Below are positions 19,676 through 29,376 of a stretch of 64,000 nucleotides of DNA, piece after piece. Every line of letters begins with the position of its first letter. Position 1 is the stretch's first letter. Made by a program: the position numbers and the translations under genes. Source of the stretch: Acinetobacter piscicola (GTDB lineage: Bacteria > Pseudomonadota > Gammaproteobacteria > Pseudomonadales > Moraxellaceae); contig NZ_CP048659.1 in assembly GCF_015218165.1 (NCBI RefSeq), positions 1,054,001 to 1,118,000 on the forward strand. The letters are read 5' to 3'. The notes beneath the pieces were generated by a model, which saw only the letters and a program-made list of their open reading frames with translations, made no database searches and was not told the origin of the DNA.

Positions 19676-20569
19676 ATGAGTAAAAAAATTGTCAGTGCAA
19701 TTGTTGTATTGTGCTTGATTTGGGGCTCATTATGGGGCGTTGTTAAACATGTTTTGCAAATCTTCCCGCCATTTTTATTTATTTCAGTTCGTTTGCTTTT
19801 GGCGGCATTGACTTTAATGCTCGCGCAGAAACTGATACAGAAATCCATCTTACCTAAACGTAATGAGTGGAAAAAACTTATTATTTCAAGTTTTTTGATG
19901 TGTTTTGGTTTTTATGCAACTCAAACTTTTGCCATGCAATTCGTTGATTCGGGTCTGTCAGCAGTCTTGGTATTTACGATGCCTATTTTTGTCGGAATAT
20001 TGGCACACTTTATTTTAAAAGAACGGTTGAACTCACAAAAAATGCTCGGCTTGCTTTTCGGCTTTTTAGGATTAACAGCAATTCTTTGGCCACAGTTGCA
20101 ACATTTACATTTGAATATGGCATTGTTTGGTCAAGTGTGTTTGATTCTATCAGGCTTTTTTTGGGCAATGACGACTGTTTATATTAAAAAGAATTTTGCG
20201 AATTATGACAAAATCAAATTGACGATTTGGCAAATGTTGCTCGGTGGGGTGGTGTTGCTTATCGGATCTCTAACATTTGAAACTGTTGATCCGAAAGTAT
20301 GGCTGAATCCATTGAACGATTCACTCTTGCTTTATATTGCCGTGGTTGGTACAGGTGCTGCATTTGCATTGTGGAATTGGATTGTGAGTCAAGTTGATAC
20401 TTTTGTGGCATCCATTTCCGTAATGAGTATTCCAATTCTCAGTTTATTTTTCGGCTATGTGTTGTGGCACGAGCCATTAACATTTTACATTTGGACAGGG
20501 GCGATTTTGATTGCTGTGGGGATTTTATTTAGTGCTTTAAAACCCAAAATTGTGTTCACTACTAAGTAA
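19676..20569 (+). CDS. EamA/DMT-family exporter
   Basis: An inner-membrane carrier of the drug/metabolite transporter superfamily. Two EamA halves of five helices each are visible: the first opens IVVLCLIWGSLWGVVKHVL, the second FFWAMTTVYIKKNF, with the typical SVMSIPILSLFFGYVLWHEPLT near the end. I start at the ATG at 19676 (MSKKIVSA); a TTG four codons upstream is less likely. Family members export amino acids, purines or drugs; the substrate here is unknown. The divergent LysR gene probably controls it. Confidence 0.9.
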   Translation: MSKKIVSAIVVLCLIWGSLWGVVKHVLQIFPPFLFISVRLLLAALTLMLAQKLIQKSILPKRNEWKKLIISSFLMCFGFYATQTFAMQFVDSGLSAVLVFTMPIFVGILAHFILKERLNSQKMLGLLFGFLGLTAILWPQLQHLHLNMALFGQVCLILSGFFWAMTTVYIKKNFANYDKIKLTIWQMLLGGVVLLIGSLTFETVDPKVWLNPLNDSLLLYIAVVGTGAAFALWNWIVSQVDTFVASISVMSIPILSLFFGYVLWHEPLTFYIWTGAILIAVGILFSALKPKIVFTTK

Positions 20570-20765
20570 TGCGTATTTTTAAATATTGATATTCAAAGCT
20601 TAGATTAAATGTTCAACAGATAAGTTCCATTTATTTTTTAACTTTGAAAGCACTTAGCTTTAAATCCAAAGCATTAATTTGACCTCGTAAAACAGTTTTG
20701 TTGCAATATAAAGAAGTTTTTATGAAAAACTGAGTAAAGTTCATTCTCAATCTTTAAAAACTTCA

Positions 20766-20774
20766 TGCTACAAT
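20766..20774 (+). promoter_or_regulatory. Extended -10 promoter of glyA
   Basis: TGCTACAAT combines an extended TG with a good -10 (TACAAT, 20769-20774). It would give a leader of about 47 nt. No convincing -35 is seen, as is usual for extended -10 promoters. Confidence 0.45.
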
Positions 20775-20827
20775 ATGCGCCAATCTTAGCACGGCTTAAA
20801 AGCCCTACATTTCATAGGACCTCGCTA

Positions 20828-22081
20828 ATGTTTGCCAATATCTCTATTGCTGAATTTGACCCTGAATTAGCGCAAGCAATCTCGAATGAAGATGCTCGCC
20901 AAGAAGCGCATATTGAGTTAATCGCTTCTGAAAACTATTGCTCACCAGCAGTAATGGAAGCACAAGGCTCAAAACTCACTAACAAATATGCAGAAGGCTA
21001 CCCAGGCAAACGCTATTATGGCGGTTGTGAATATGTAGACGTGATCGAACAATTGGCGATTGATCGTGCTAAAGAGCTTTTTGGTGCTGACTATGCAAAC
21101 GTTCAACCGCATGCAGGTTCTCAAGCAAACTCAGCAGTTTACCTTGCACTTCTTAACCCAGGCGATACAGTTCTTGGGATGAGTCTTGCTCACGGTGGTC
21201 ACTTGACGCACGGTGCAAAAGTAAGTTTCTCAGGTAAAACATATAATGCGATTCAATACGGTTTAAATCCAGAAACTGGTGAAATCGATTATGAAGAAGT
21301 TGAACGTTTAGCTGTAGAACATAAACCACGTATGATCGTGGCTGGTTTCTCTGCTTATAGCCAAATCGTAGATTGGCAACGTTTCCGTGAAATCGCGGAC
21401 AAAGTTGGCGCTTACTTATTCGTAGATATGGCTCACGTTGCAGGTCTTGTTGCTGCGGGTGTTTACCCAAGCCCAGTGCAAATTGCTGATGTCACAACAA
21501 CGACGACACATAAAACTTTACGTGGTCCACGTTCAGGTTTAATCCTTGCCAAAGCAAATGAAGAAATTGAGAAAAAACTTCAATCTGCTGTATTCCCTGG
21601 TAACCAAGGTGGTCCTTTAGTTCATGCAGTTGCTGCGAAAGCAATTTGTTTTAAAGAAGCAATGGCTCCTGAGTACAAAGCTTACCAACAACAAGTTGTG
21701 AAAAACGCGCAAGCAATGGCTGAAGTGTTAATCGAACGCGGTTATGACGTTGTATCTGGTGGTACTAAAAACCACTTGTTCCTATTGTCTTTAATTAAAC
21801 AAGACATTACAGGTAAAGATGCTGATGCATGGTTGGGTGCTGCTCACATTACAGTGAACAAAAACTCTGTACCAAATGACCCACGTTCTCCATTTGTGAC
21901 TTCAGGTATTCGTATTGGTACTCCTGCTGTCACAACTCGTGGTTTCGGTGAAGCTGAAGTACGTGACCTTGCAGGTTGGATCGCAGATATTTTAGATGCG
22001 AAAGGTGATGAAGCAGTAATTAATGCAGTGAAAGCGAAAGTTGAAGCTGTATGCGCTAAATTCCCTGTTTATGCAAAATAA
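20828..22081 (+). CDS. glyA: Serine hydroxymethyltransferase
   Basis: PLP enzyme that interconverts serine and glycine while loading one-carbon units on tetrahydrofolate; cytoplasmic. From ATG 20828 the product is 417 residues, the same as E. coli GlyA. It has the N-terminal [26 protein letters not shown] and the PLP-lysine motif [15 protein letters not shown] longer frame from 20765 adds 21 residues that include the promoter region, so I reject it. A strong terminator follows. Confidence 0.97.
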   Translation: MFANISIAEFDPELAQAISNEDARQEAHIELIASENYCSPAVMEAQGSKLTNKYAEGYPGKRYYGGCEYVDVIEQLAIDRAKELFGADYANVQPHAGSQANSAVYLALLNPGDTVLGMSLAHGGHLTHGAKVSFSGKTYNAIQYGLNPETGEIDYEEVERLAVEHKPRMIVAGFSAYSQIVDWQRFREIADKVGAYLFVDMAHVAGLVAAGVYPSPVQIADVTTTTTHKTLRGPRSGLILAKANEEIEKKLQSAVFPGNQGGPLVHAVAAKAICFKEAMAPEYKAYQQQVVKNAQAMAEVLIERGYDVVSGGTKNHLFLLSLIKQDITGKDADAWLGAAHITVNKNSVPNDPRSPFVTSGIRIGTPAVTTRGFGEAEVRDLAGWIADILDAKGDEAVINAVKAKVEAVCAKFPVYAK

Positions 22082-22094
22082 GCATTGACTTGAG

Positions 22095-22120
22095 AAAGCC
22101 CCCTCAAGGGGGCTTTTTTT
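22095..22120 (+). terminator. glyA terminator
   Basis: AAAGCCCCCT and AGGGGGCTTT form a GC-rich stem with a 2-nt or slightly larger loop, followed by seven T residues. Confidence 0.93.
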
Positions 22121-22241
22121 ATAGCTTTAAAAAAGTGAGTGGATTATTCAATTGTCATAATTTCTGTTATAAGTGGAAGTTAGACATTAAATTTTTATTG
22201 CTGTTGCTCGTTCATCATATAAATTAAAGGAAGTGAAGTAC

Positions 22242-22646
22242 ATGGCTCAACCGAAGATTGTAATTACAGAACAAGATTTACATCGTTTAGAAACGATGCT
22301 TGAACATCAAACTAAATTAACACCCACAATGGAACATTTAGAAGATGAGTTGGCACGTGCAGATGTGGTTGCACCACAGGATATTCCTGCCAATATTGTG
22401 ACGATGAATGCCAAAGTGTTGATTACAATTGCGCCTGCAACAGAAGCAACAGAAATTACTTTGGTGTATCCACATGACTTTAAAGGGGATAAAGGTCAAG
22501 TCAATATTCTTGCCCCAATTGGTGCTGCGATTATTGGCTTAGCTGAAGGTCAGGAAATTGAATGGCCACAACCCGATGGTCACACCATGAAAGTCAAAAT
22601 TGAAAAAGTTCTGTATCAACCTGAACGTGAAGGGAAATTTATTTAA
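22242..22646 (+). CDS. rnk: Rnk-type nucleoside diphosphate kinase regulator (GreA/GreB C-terminal family)
   Basis: A 134-residue RNA-polymerase-binding protein of the Rnk type. The N-terminal third forms a short coiled coil (ITEQDLHRLETMLEHQ), and the C-terminal domain is the GreA/GreB FKBP-like fold (VTLVYPHDF-type strand, LAPIGAAIIGLAEGQEIEWPQPDG). The coiled coil is too short for transcript cleavage. The start is the ATG at 22242 with AAAGGA 10 nt upstream; a GTG at 22233 in the same frame overlaps the ribosome site. Monocistronic, with a hairpin just downstream. Confidence 0.9.
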   Translation: MAQPKIVITEQDLHRLETMLEHQTKLTPTMEHLEDELARADVVAPQDIPANIVTMNAKVLITIAPATEATEITLVYPHDFKGDKGQVNILAPIGAAIIGLAEGQEIEWPQPDGHTMKVKIEKVLYQPEREGKFI

Positions 22647-22651
22647 GTATT

Positions 22652-22676
22652 TAAAGCCATCATCATGATGGCTTTA
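22652..22676 (+). terminator. Terminator-like hairpin after rnk
   Basis: AAAGCCATCAT and ATGATGGCTTT pair almost completely; only a short T-rich tail follows, so it may be weak. Confidence 0.5.
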
Positions 22677-22778
22677 TTATGAGAATCATCATTTGCTACA
22701 ACAGTAGGCACTTCACTATCTTGAAAGCATTTTTATGTTTAAACACAATTAATTAAATTCATAGATGAAAGCTGTACA

Positions 22779-23564
22779 TTATCTGCCTTTAAATTGTGGA
22801 GCACGACGTTGTAACATTGCCATCACACCTTCTTGTGCATCTTGTGAAACAAGTAATGGGCTGAGTAATTCTTGTAGATTGGCAAAAGCTGCTTCGGGAC
22901 TTTGTAGAAATGCTTGATGCGCCGATTTGAGCGTCGCTTGTACTGCAAGTGGGGCAGCTTGAGCGATCCGTTCAGCCAGTTCAATCGCACGGATTAATTG
23001 GTTATTGCCTTCGACTACTTCTGTGACTAAGTTCATTTCATAAGCGGTTTGTGCATAGAATAAATCACCTGTCAGGATATATTTCATGGCTTTTGCCCAA
23101 CCTGCAGCCTGTACAAAACGCACTGTTGCACCTCCAAAGGGTAAAATGCCACGTTGTACTTCAATTTGAGTAAATCGGGTATTTTCATTGGCAACCACAA
23201 TGTCCGAGTTCAACATAAGTTCAATACCTGCAGTATAGCAGTAACCTTGTACCGCTGTGACTAACGGTTTACTGCGTTGCTGACCGACTGTACCCCAAGG
23301 ATTGACAATATCATGATGAAAATTGAATACACCGTCAGCAAGTTTGGGTTGTAACTCGACTAAATCTAAGCCAGCAGTGAAATGGTCACCATGTGCGAAA
23401 ATCACAGCACAGCGTAGTTCAGGATTATTTTCATATTCGGTCAATGCCAATGATAAATCTTCAATCATGTAACTATCGAAAGCATTGCGTTTAGTGGTAC
23501 GGTCGAGTCCAATTAAAAAAATATGACCACGGATTTCACGGCTCACTTTTCCTTGTACTGACAT
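22779..23564 (-). CDS. Enoyl-CoA hydratase/isomerase (crotonase) family protein
   Basis: A 261-residue crotonase-fold protein acting on an acyl-CoA. Both catalytic glutamates of the hydratase type appear to be present: the one in TAGIELMLNSD and the one in FTQIEVQRGILPFGG. The oxyanion-hole segment is DHFTAGLDL. It is single, with no beta-oxidation partner beside it, so the substrate cannot be inferred from context. Starts at the ATG at 23564. Confidence 0.9.
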   Translation of the reverse strand: MSVQGKVSREIRGHIFLIGLDRTTKRNAFDSYMIEDLSLALTEYENNPELRCAVIFAHGDHFTAGLDLVELQPKLADGVFNFHHDIVNPWGTVGQQRSKPLVTAVQGYCYTAGIELMLNSDIVVANENTRFTQIEVQRGILPFGGATVRFVQAAGWAKAMKYILTGDLFYAQTAYEMNLVTEVVEGNNQLIRAIELAERIAQAAPLAVQATLKSAHQAFLQSPEAAFANLQELLSPLLVSQDAQEGVMAMLQRRAPQFKGR

Positions 23565-23851
23565 TATTATTCTCTCTTTTATAGTGTTGAGTGTGGTGTG
23601 TGATTTAAGTTTTAATGGGTTATGAGAAAACTGTCAAATTTAAAAATGTGACGATTACGCTTATAGTGCCTGTTGATGTTATTGAAAATAGTAGCGTGAG
23701 ATGTGTTGGCGAGCGTAATTGAGAAAAGTGTATAGACATCAAAGGATGTGGAGATAAATTACGGCATAAATATGCATAATCCTGCGAATTAGACTTGCAT
23801 TCACAGTGTATTTTTTCATAATAAGCACTTCTTCCTTAGGGTAGCCCACGT

Positions 23852-24430
23852 ATGTCCCCATTAGAAATATTTTCCGTGATCATTAGTGTCATCGGGGTGG
23901 CATTGACCATAAAACGAAGTATGTGGTGTTGGCTGTTTAACTTTCTTGCCTTTATTTTATATGCCTATTTATTCTACGAATATAAATTGTATGGTGAAAC
24001 CATTTTACAGTTTTTGTTTATTATGGTGAATTTTTACGGTTTTTATCAATGGCTTAAAGGTAAACAACAAGATCATGAGATTCGTATTGAGCCCATCGCT
24101 ATAAAGTTGGTTGTAGGGCAAATGATTTTAGCTGCTGTGGGTGGTTTTGTTTTTGGCTGGTCATTACATCATTTTACAGATGCCGCTTTGCCTTGGTTGG
24201 ACTCACAGTTGGCCGCATTTAGTTTGTTAGCGACTTATTGGACTAGCCGTAAACATATTGCAACTTGGGTTTTATGGGTTTTCGTTGATATTATTTATGT
24301 GGGTATGTTTATTCACAAAGATTTATTTCTCACCGCAGGTTTATATGCGGCATTTGTGGCAATGGCAGCCTTTGGATGGTGGCAATGGACACAGGTCAAA
24401 CAAAAGCAACAGCTCAAGCTGAGTACTTAA
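23852..24430 (+). CDS. pnuC: PnuC-family nicotinamide riboside transporter
   Basis: A 192-residue inner-membrane facilitator with about seven helices that takes up nicotinamide riboside for NAD salvage. The SMWCWLFNFLAFILYAYLFYEYKLYGE region and VNFYGFYQWLKG are the family's signature substrate-facing stretches. A later TYWTSRKHIATWVLWVFVDI also fits. It is followed 12 nt later by a small unknown gene, so the two are probably co-transcribed. No NadR-type kinase is adjacent. I see no known NAD riboswitch in the 286 bp upstream. Confidence 0.92.
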   Translation: MSPLEIFSVIISVIGVALTIKRSMWCWLFNFLAFILYAYLFYEYKLYGETILQFLFIMVNFYGFYQWLKGKQQDHEIRIEPIAIKLVVGQMILAAVGGFVFGWSLHHFTDAALPWLDSQLAAFSLLATYWTSRKHIATWVLWVFVDIIYVGMFIHKDLFLTAGLYAAFVAMAAFGWWQWTQVKQKQQLKLST

Positions 24431-24442
24431 AGGTCACAGGCT

Positions 24443-24751
24443 ATGTTGATTGATTTGATTGCGATGCAAAAGCAAAAGTTTCAACAACTTGCAGACAAAA
24501 TTAAGGCTCAACCTGAATGTTATTTAAATTTTGACTCATTGGCAGATTTTTATCATGCAGCATGGCTAAATGATTTTCCAAAGGGGACGACATGGACAGT
24601 CACGGGCTTAGACGATGGTGCTGATGAGTTTGATATTCGTATTGAATATCGGGATATATATTTAATCATTGAATATTCATCACAATATAAGATTTATACT
24701 GGCAAAAATAACAGATTTGAGAAGATTTTGAGTGATTCCAAGGAAGACTAA
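24443..24751 (+). CDS. Small soluble protein of unknown function, downstream of pnuC
   Basis: A 102-residue acidic protein I do not recognise. It has an N-terminal helix (MQKQKFQQLADKIKAQPE), then mixed strands ending in DEFDIRIEYRDIYLIIEYSSQYKIY. No signal peptide or membrane segment. It starts 12 nt after pnuC, so an operon is likely, but there is no recognisable NAD-related motif. An internal ATG (MQKQKF) eight codons in is an alternative start. Confidence 0.7.
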   Translation: MLIDLIAMQKQKFQQLADKIKAQPECYLNFDSLADFYHAAWLNDFPKGTTWTVTGLDDGADEFDIRIEYRDIYLIIEYSSQYKIYTGKNNRFEKILSDSKED

Positions 24752-24917
24752 ATCACAAAAGCGCTGCTGAGTTGAATAATTAAATTTATGATTTTATTTA
24801 TAAAGTCTATCTTTTTATTCAGAAATACAGTACATATTATTTATTATTGATGCATGCTTTAAAGACTGATCATCGTGATCATTTTATTATGCAAAATAAT
24901 TCATATTATTTTTTTAT

Positions 24918-26153
24918 ATGTGTGATGTAAATAATATTTTGCTCTTTAAAAATAGACTGAAGCATACACTTAATATGTCAACACGGCAGATGAAAATGAA
25001 ATTGTGGCGCAAATTCAGTGCGTTTATAAGTGGAGAGATTATTCTCAACTGGAATACGCTCACCAAATGTTGTCTAGTGATGATACTAGGTGCCTTGGTC
25101 TATGCTCTATGGATTTCATGGTATTTATTTGTTTTTAGTTTCCCGACTTTAAAATATTGGATGAATGTGGATTTATTTTATTCACATTTAACACTTTCTA
25201 TTATTATTTTCTTTTCATATTTATTGTTAGCATGGTTGGGGTGGAAGTTTAAAAATAATACATGGGTGAAAGATTATTTTCCTTATTTTTCGATTTTATA
25301 TTTTGGTTCAACATTAATTTATGGCGGTTTTAATATTGGGATTATTAGTCCTGCAACGATAGGAAGTTATATCAGTCTTATGTCTGTTGGTGTAGTTTTA
25401 TTTGATCGTAAAATAATTTATAGCGCTGCGATTCCGATCTCAATATTTATGTTGAGTGCAATTATTTTAAGTAGCTTGCAACTTATACCCTATGCACCTT
25501 TATTTAGCCAGGAACTCAATGGCACCATTTTGTCGGAAAATCCATTTTGGGTGAATAGCATGCTCATTTTGTCTTTTCCGATTTTATTATTTTCGATCAT
25601 TCTTTTTGAGATATTACTTACGCAATGGCGTAATCGTGAAGCACAGATTCAGAACATGAGTTTGTTAGACCCATTGACCAATATTTTTAACCGCCGTAGT
25701 TTGGCACAGCGCTTAATGCAAATGCAGCTTGAGCAAACGGCGTATGCCTTGGTTTTACTTGATTTAGATCACTTTAAGATGATCAATGATACCTATGGAC
25801 ATGATGTTGGGGATTTGGTGCTGATGAAAGTGGCTAAATTGCTCGATATGCATGTAGGACAAGATGATATGGTCGGACGTTTTGGTGGCGAGGAATTTTT
25901 ATTAATTTTAAACAATAAAAATACTGAGCAAACGATTTTTATTGCTGAACAATGTCGAAAACTGATTGAACAAGAAGAGATTATCCTAGACCACGAGCAA
26001 AAACTCTATGTCACTGCCAGTTTTGGTGTTGCCATATCTGAACAAGATCAAAGTAAAGAAGTAGTGTTACGTCAAGCAGATCAGGCATTGTATTTGGCAA
26101 AGCATAAAGGACGTAATCAAGTGCGACATTATGCGGAAATACAGCATGATTAA
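24918..26153 (+). CDS. Membrane-bound diguanylate cyclase (GGDEF domain)
   Basis: Makes cyclic di-GMP from two GTP. The first 250 or so residues contain six hydrophobic segments and form a membrane sensor module. The catalytic GGDEF domain follows (SLLDPLTNIFNRRSL to the end), with the active-site signature GRFGGEEFLL and the metal-binding DLDHFKMINDTYGHDVGD. The inhibitory RxxD site upstream of GGEEF is missing (GQDD is found instead), so feedback inhibition by product is not expected. There is no EAL domain. The start is uncertain: 24918 is the longest, but internal ATG codons at 24975 and 24990 are equally placed and none has a good ribosome site. Confidence 0.9.
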   Translation: MCDVNNILLFKNRLKHTLNMSTRQMKMKLWRKFSAFISGEIILNWNTLTKCCLVMILGALVYALWISWYLFVFSFPTLKYWMNVDLFYSHLTLSIIIFFSYLLLAWLGWKFKNNTWVKDYFPYFSILYFGSTLIYGGFNIGIISPATIGSYISLMSVGVVLFDRKIIYSAAIPISIFMLSAIILSSLQLIPYAPLFSQELNGTILSENPFWVNSMLILSFPILLFSIILFEILLTQWRNREAQIQNMSLLDPLTNIFNRRSLAQRLMQMQLEQTAYALVLLDLDHFKMINDTYGHDVGDLVLMKVAKLLDMHVGQDDMVGRFGGEEFLLILNNKNTEQTIFIAEQCRKLIEQEEIILDHEQKLYVTASFGVAISEQDQSKEVVLRQADQALYLAKHKGRNQVRHYAEIQHD

Positions 26154-26366
26154 GCTATTGATCTCTATGTTAAAAAGTACATTGATGATGAAGCTGTTGA
26201 GTGGTATTTAATGGTTAGTGTACATTTTCAAATATTATCTACCTTTTTTTGCTTCATGACTGAAATAAAGCCTGAAATAGATGCCTCTCTATATATTTCG
26301 ATGTAGAATGTCATAGGCTTAAAATATTGAGTTAAAGTGACTCATCATTTGAATTTCGAGGCAAAA

Positions 26367-27278
26367 GTGACCGCAATTTCTAATGTGAATGCAGATGTAT
26401 TAAAGCAAGCGCAACAGCGTATTCAGCAGGATTTACAAACAGCATTAGAGGCTTTTTCTCTTCCTGAACCTTTGAAATCTGCCGTACATCATGCTGTGAT
26501 GTTAGGTGGAAAACGTGTCCGACCAGCATTATGTTATGCAACGTCCGCTTTACAAGAAAATAATCAAAATTTTGCGGCTGTACGCCGTGCGGCTGTTGCC
26601 ATAGAGTTAATACATTGTTATTCATTGGCACATGATGATTTACCTTGTATGGATAATGATTTATTACGTCGAGGACAACCGACATGTCATGCAGCTTTTG
26701 GTGAAGATACAGCACTGTTGGCAGGTGATATTTTACAGTCGATGGCATTTGAAGTTTTAGGCAGTCGTTTGTTTGATCAAATGCAAGCGGTCGACAATTC
26801 AATTGTATTGAAACAAATGCAAATCTTGGCGACAGCAACCTCAAAAATGGTCTGTGGGCAGGTGTTAGATTTGCAAGCTGAAGGCAAACATGTTGATCAA
26901 GCACATTTAGAAAATATTCACCGTAATAAAACAGGTGCATTGATTCAAGCTGCCATCATGATGGCAGCGGTGACCATTTTTAAAGGTGCTGATCCTGCGA
27001 TTCCGCAATTACGCCAGTTTGGACAAGCCATTGGTTTAGCATTCCAAGTTCAAGATGATATTTTAGATGTGATCTCTGACACAGTATCTTTAGGCAAAAC
27101 CGCGGGTAAAGATGAGCAAGTGGATAAGTCGACCTATCCTGCATTGATGGGTTTAGAAAATGCCAAGCTTTATGCACAACAATTGCATGATCAAGCCTTT
27201 GAAGCTTTAGCGTATTTTGCTGAAAATGCTGCGGAATTAAATCAAATTTCGCAGTTTTTATTAGGACGGAAAAGTTAA
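26367..27278 (+). CDS. ispA: Farnesyl diphosphate synthase (geranyltranstransferase)
   Basis: Condenses isopentenyl diphosphate with dimethylallyl and geranyl diphosphate to give farnesyl diphosphate in the cytoplasm. Both aspartate-rich motifs are clear: SLAHDDLPCMDND and QVQDDILD, plus GGKRVRPALCY. I start at the GTG at 26367 (TAISNVNADVL), which has GAGG 5 nt upstream and gives 303 residues, near the E. coli length of 299. A GTG at 26337 would add ten residues. Monocistronic, ending at a strong palindromic terminator. The longer-chain synthase ispB lies further on in this window. Confidence 0.93.
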   Translation: MTAISNVNADVLKQAQQRIQQDLQTALEAFSLPEPLKSAVHHAVMLGGKRVRPALCYATSALQENNQNFAAVRRAAVAIELIHCYSLAHDDLPCMDNDLLRRGQPTCHAAFGEDTALLAGDILQSMAFEVLGSRLFDQMQAVDNSIVLKQMQILATATSKMVCGQVLDLQAEGKHVDQAHLENIHRNKTGALIQAAIMMAAVTIFKGADPAIPQLRQFGQAIGLAFQVQDDILDVISDTVSLGKTAGKDEQVDKSTYPALMGLENAKLYAQQLHDQAFEALAYFAENAAELNQISQFLLGRKS

Positions 27279-27299
27279 CTTTTTTGTAATGTATGAAGG

Positions 27300-27332
27300 T
27301 CGCAAGTCAATCGATTGACTTGCGATTTTTTG
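27300..27332 (+). terminator. ispA terminator (perfect 26-bp palindrome)
   Basis: TCGCAAGTCAATC and GATTGACTTGCGA are exact complements, followed by TTTTTT. The hairpin can form with a loop of a few central bases. Confidence 0.85.
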
Positions 27333-27381
27333 AAAATTGAATGAGTAAACCCCTAAGCATGGCAGATCGCTGAGCCATGTA

Positions 27382-27564
27382 TTATTCGATGAATTGCATT
27401 AAAAATTCATAAGCTGCATCACGATCTAAAGGGCGTACTGTTTGCACAATGGTACGAATTTCCTCTTTTGCCCATTTTTCTTTTTCAGCCGCACAGACAA
27501 AAGATGCAAGCCAGATAAAAGGTGTATCGTGAGGACGTAGATAAAGACGTTTTAATTTTTTCAA
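27382..27564 (-). CDS. Small protein, 60 residues, unknown
   Basis: A small soluble frame with amphipathic C-terminal helices (EKWAKEEIRTIVQTV, then AAYEFLMQFIE). It begins with the basic MKKLKRLYLRPHD. The only in-frame start is TTG at 27564, with GGAA about 8 nt upstream. The sequence has the look of a real, compact protein rather than noise: balanced composition and reasonable codon use. I recognise no family, and the unusual start lowers confidence. Confidence 0.5.
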   Translation of the reverse strand: MKKLKRLYLRPHDTPFIWLASFVCAAEKEKWAKEEIRTIVQTVRPLDRDAAYEFLMQFIE

Positions 27565-27670
27565 AGCATTGTTCCGAAAATTTATTGGGATGACAGCGTC
27601 ATCAATATTTTTATAAACTATGATTGTTATAATATAACACTAGATTTATTTTGAATATGACTAAAATGCA

Positions 27671-27695
27671 TAATGGGGCTAATTTAGCCCCATTA
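27671..27695. terminator. Hairpin after putP
   Basis: TAATGGGGCTA and TAGCCCCATTA pair around ATT. There is no clear T-run on either side, so termination may be weak or Rho-linked. Confidence 0.45.
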
Positions 27696-27721
27696 ATGTG
27701 ATATTTGTTTAGGTTTTAGAC

Positions 27722-29218
27722 TTATTTTGATGTTCTATAGAGTTGATCTGCTTCATCAAAACGCTGAATCATAGCTGCATTTGGTTTTTTGCTGATTAAA
27801 CTTACGACAACGATTGCAATCATTGAGGCAATAAAGCCCGGGATAATGGCGTAAAGTTCTGTTGCGATGAGCGCAGGCACCGTCACCCACAGAATAACCA
27901 CGATCGCACCGACCACCATACCTGCGATTGCACCAGATAAAGTCATGCGTTTCCAGAACAATGAGAAGATGATTAATGGTCCAAATGCTGCACCAAAACC
28001 TGCCCATGCATTTGCCACTAAGCCAAGGACTTCAGAGTCTGGATCATGCGCTAAAACAATGGCTAAGATAGCAATCAGCAAGACCATTAAACGTCCAACC
28101 CAAACCAATTCTTTTTGTGAAGCAGATTTACGGATAAATGCTTTATAAAAGTCTTCAGTCAAGGTACTTGAACAGACCAATAACTGACAGCTTAATGTAC
28201 TCATTACTGCGGCTAAAATGGCTGCCAATACAATACCCGCTACCCATGGATTAAATAAAATTTTAGTGAGTTCAATAAAAATCAGTTCATGATTGGCACT
28301 GACATTGCCCGCAAGCTCAGGATGTAGATAGAAAAATGCGATGCCAAAGAAACCCGCTGCAACTGCGCCTCCGAGACATAAGGTCATCCATGTCATGCCA
28401 ATACGGCGTGCATTTGGAATAGATTTGATCGAATCAATGGCCATAAAACGCACTAAAATATGCGGTTGACCAAAATAGCCTAAACCCCATGCAAGCGATG
28501 AAATCACTGCAACGGTACTTAAATTGGTAAATAAATCTAAAGCATGTGGACGAGCAGCTTCTAAAGCAACAGTGACCTGTGACAAATCACCAATACTTAA
28601 AATCGTGACAATTGGCGTAAGTAATAATGCAAAAATCATGAGTGTCGCTTGAATCGTATCCGTCCAACTCACAGCCAAGAATCCACCAATAAATACATAA
28701 CTGATGGTGGCAATAGCACTAATCCACAGTGCTGTGTTATAAGACATATCAAACATGCCTTCGAACAAACGTGCACCTGCGACCATACCCGATGCGCAAT
28801 ACACCGCAAAGAAGATTAAAATCACCACCGCAGAAATCACACGTAATACTTTTTTACGGTCATCAAAACGATTTGAAAAATAATCGGGTAAGGTGAGTGC
28901 ATTATTTTGTACTTCAGTATGGACACGTAAACGTCCCGCAACCAAAAACCAATTCAGCCATGCACCAATAATCAGACCGATGGCGATCCACATTTTAGAT
29001 AAACCGAACAGATAAATGGCACCAGGTAAACCCATGAGTAACCAACCACTCATATCAGATGCGCCTGCGGATAATGCAGTGACAAAGCTACCTAAACGGC
29101 GTCCACCTAAGATATAGTCGGAAAAATCTTTGGTTGCACGATATGCCAATAAGCCAATCACAATCATGGCGACAATATAGAACATAAAGGTTATTAGGGT
29201 GGGATTTAGGGAGCTCAT
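27722..29218 (-). CDS. putP: Sodium/proline symporter
   Basis: Imports proline with sodium across the inner membrane; solute:sodium symporter family. The 498 residues match PutP length, with about 13 helices. The family's segment SAGASDMSGWLLMGLPGA lies in the second helix and carries Asp55-region residues known to bind sodium in E. coli PutP. The MSGW and RLRVHTEVQNNALTLPDYF stretches follow. No putA is adjacent. Monocistronic and read away from the neighbours. Confidence 0.94.
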   Translation of the reverse strand: MSSLNPTLITFMFYIVAMIVIGLLAYRATKDFSDYILGGRRLGSFVTALSAGASDMSGWLLMGLPGAIYLFGLSKMWIAIGLIIGAWLNWFLVAGRLRVHTEVQNNALTLPDYFSNRFDDRKKVLRVISAVVILIFFAVYCASGMVAGARLFEGMFDMSYNTALWISAIATISYVFIGGFLAVSWTDTIQATLMIFALLLTPIVTILSIGDLSQVTVALEAARPHALDLFTNLSTVAVISSLAWGLGYFGQPHILVRFMAIDSIKSIPNARRIGMTWMTLCLGGAVAAGFFGIAFFYLHPELAGNVSANHELIFIELTKILFNPWVAGIVLAAILAAVMSTLSCQLLVCSSTLTEDFYKAFIRKSASQKELVWVGRLMVLLIAILAIVLAHDPDSEVLGLVANAWAGFGAAFGPLIIFSLFWKRMTLSGAIAGMVVGAIVVILWVTVPALIATELYAIIPGFIASMIAIVVVSLISKKPNAAMIQRFDEADQLYRTSK

Positions 29219-29330
29219 ACGCAGTCCAAGTGTATGTAAGACAACAATTTGAAATAGTTTATTTCAAAAAATAACGTGAAATTTAAGCACAAATTAACAA
29301 TATTTGCTGACTAATTATTGTGCATAAGAA

Positions 29331-29360
29331 AAAATAGGCAGTCTTAAAACTACCTATTTT
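29331..29360 (-). terminator. Terminator of the NfeD-stomatin operon
   Basis: On the minus strand AAAATAGGTAGT pairs (with wobble) with ACTGCCTATTTT, with T residues following. Confidence 0.68.
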
Positions 29361-29376
29361 ACTGAAAAATAATAAA

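Noticed and set aside
26380..26940. 186-codon frame antisense to ispA
   Set aside because: Long only because of codon bias in ispA; Leu/His-rich, no family resemblance.
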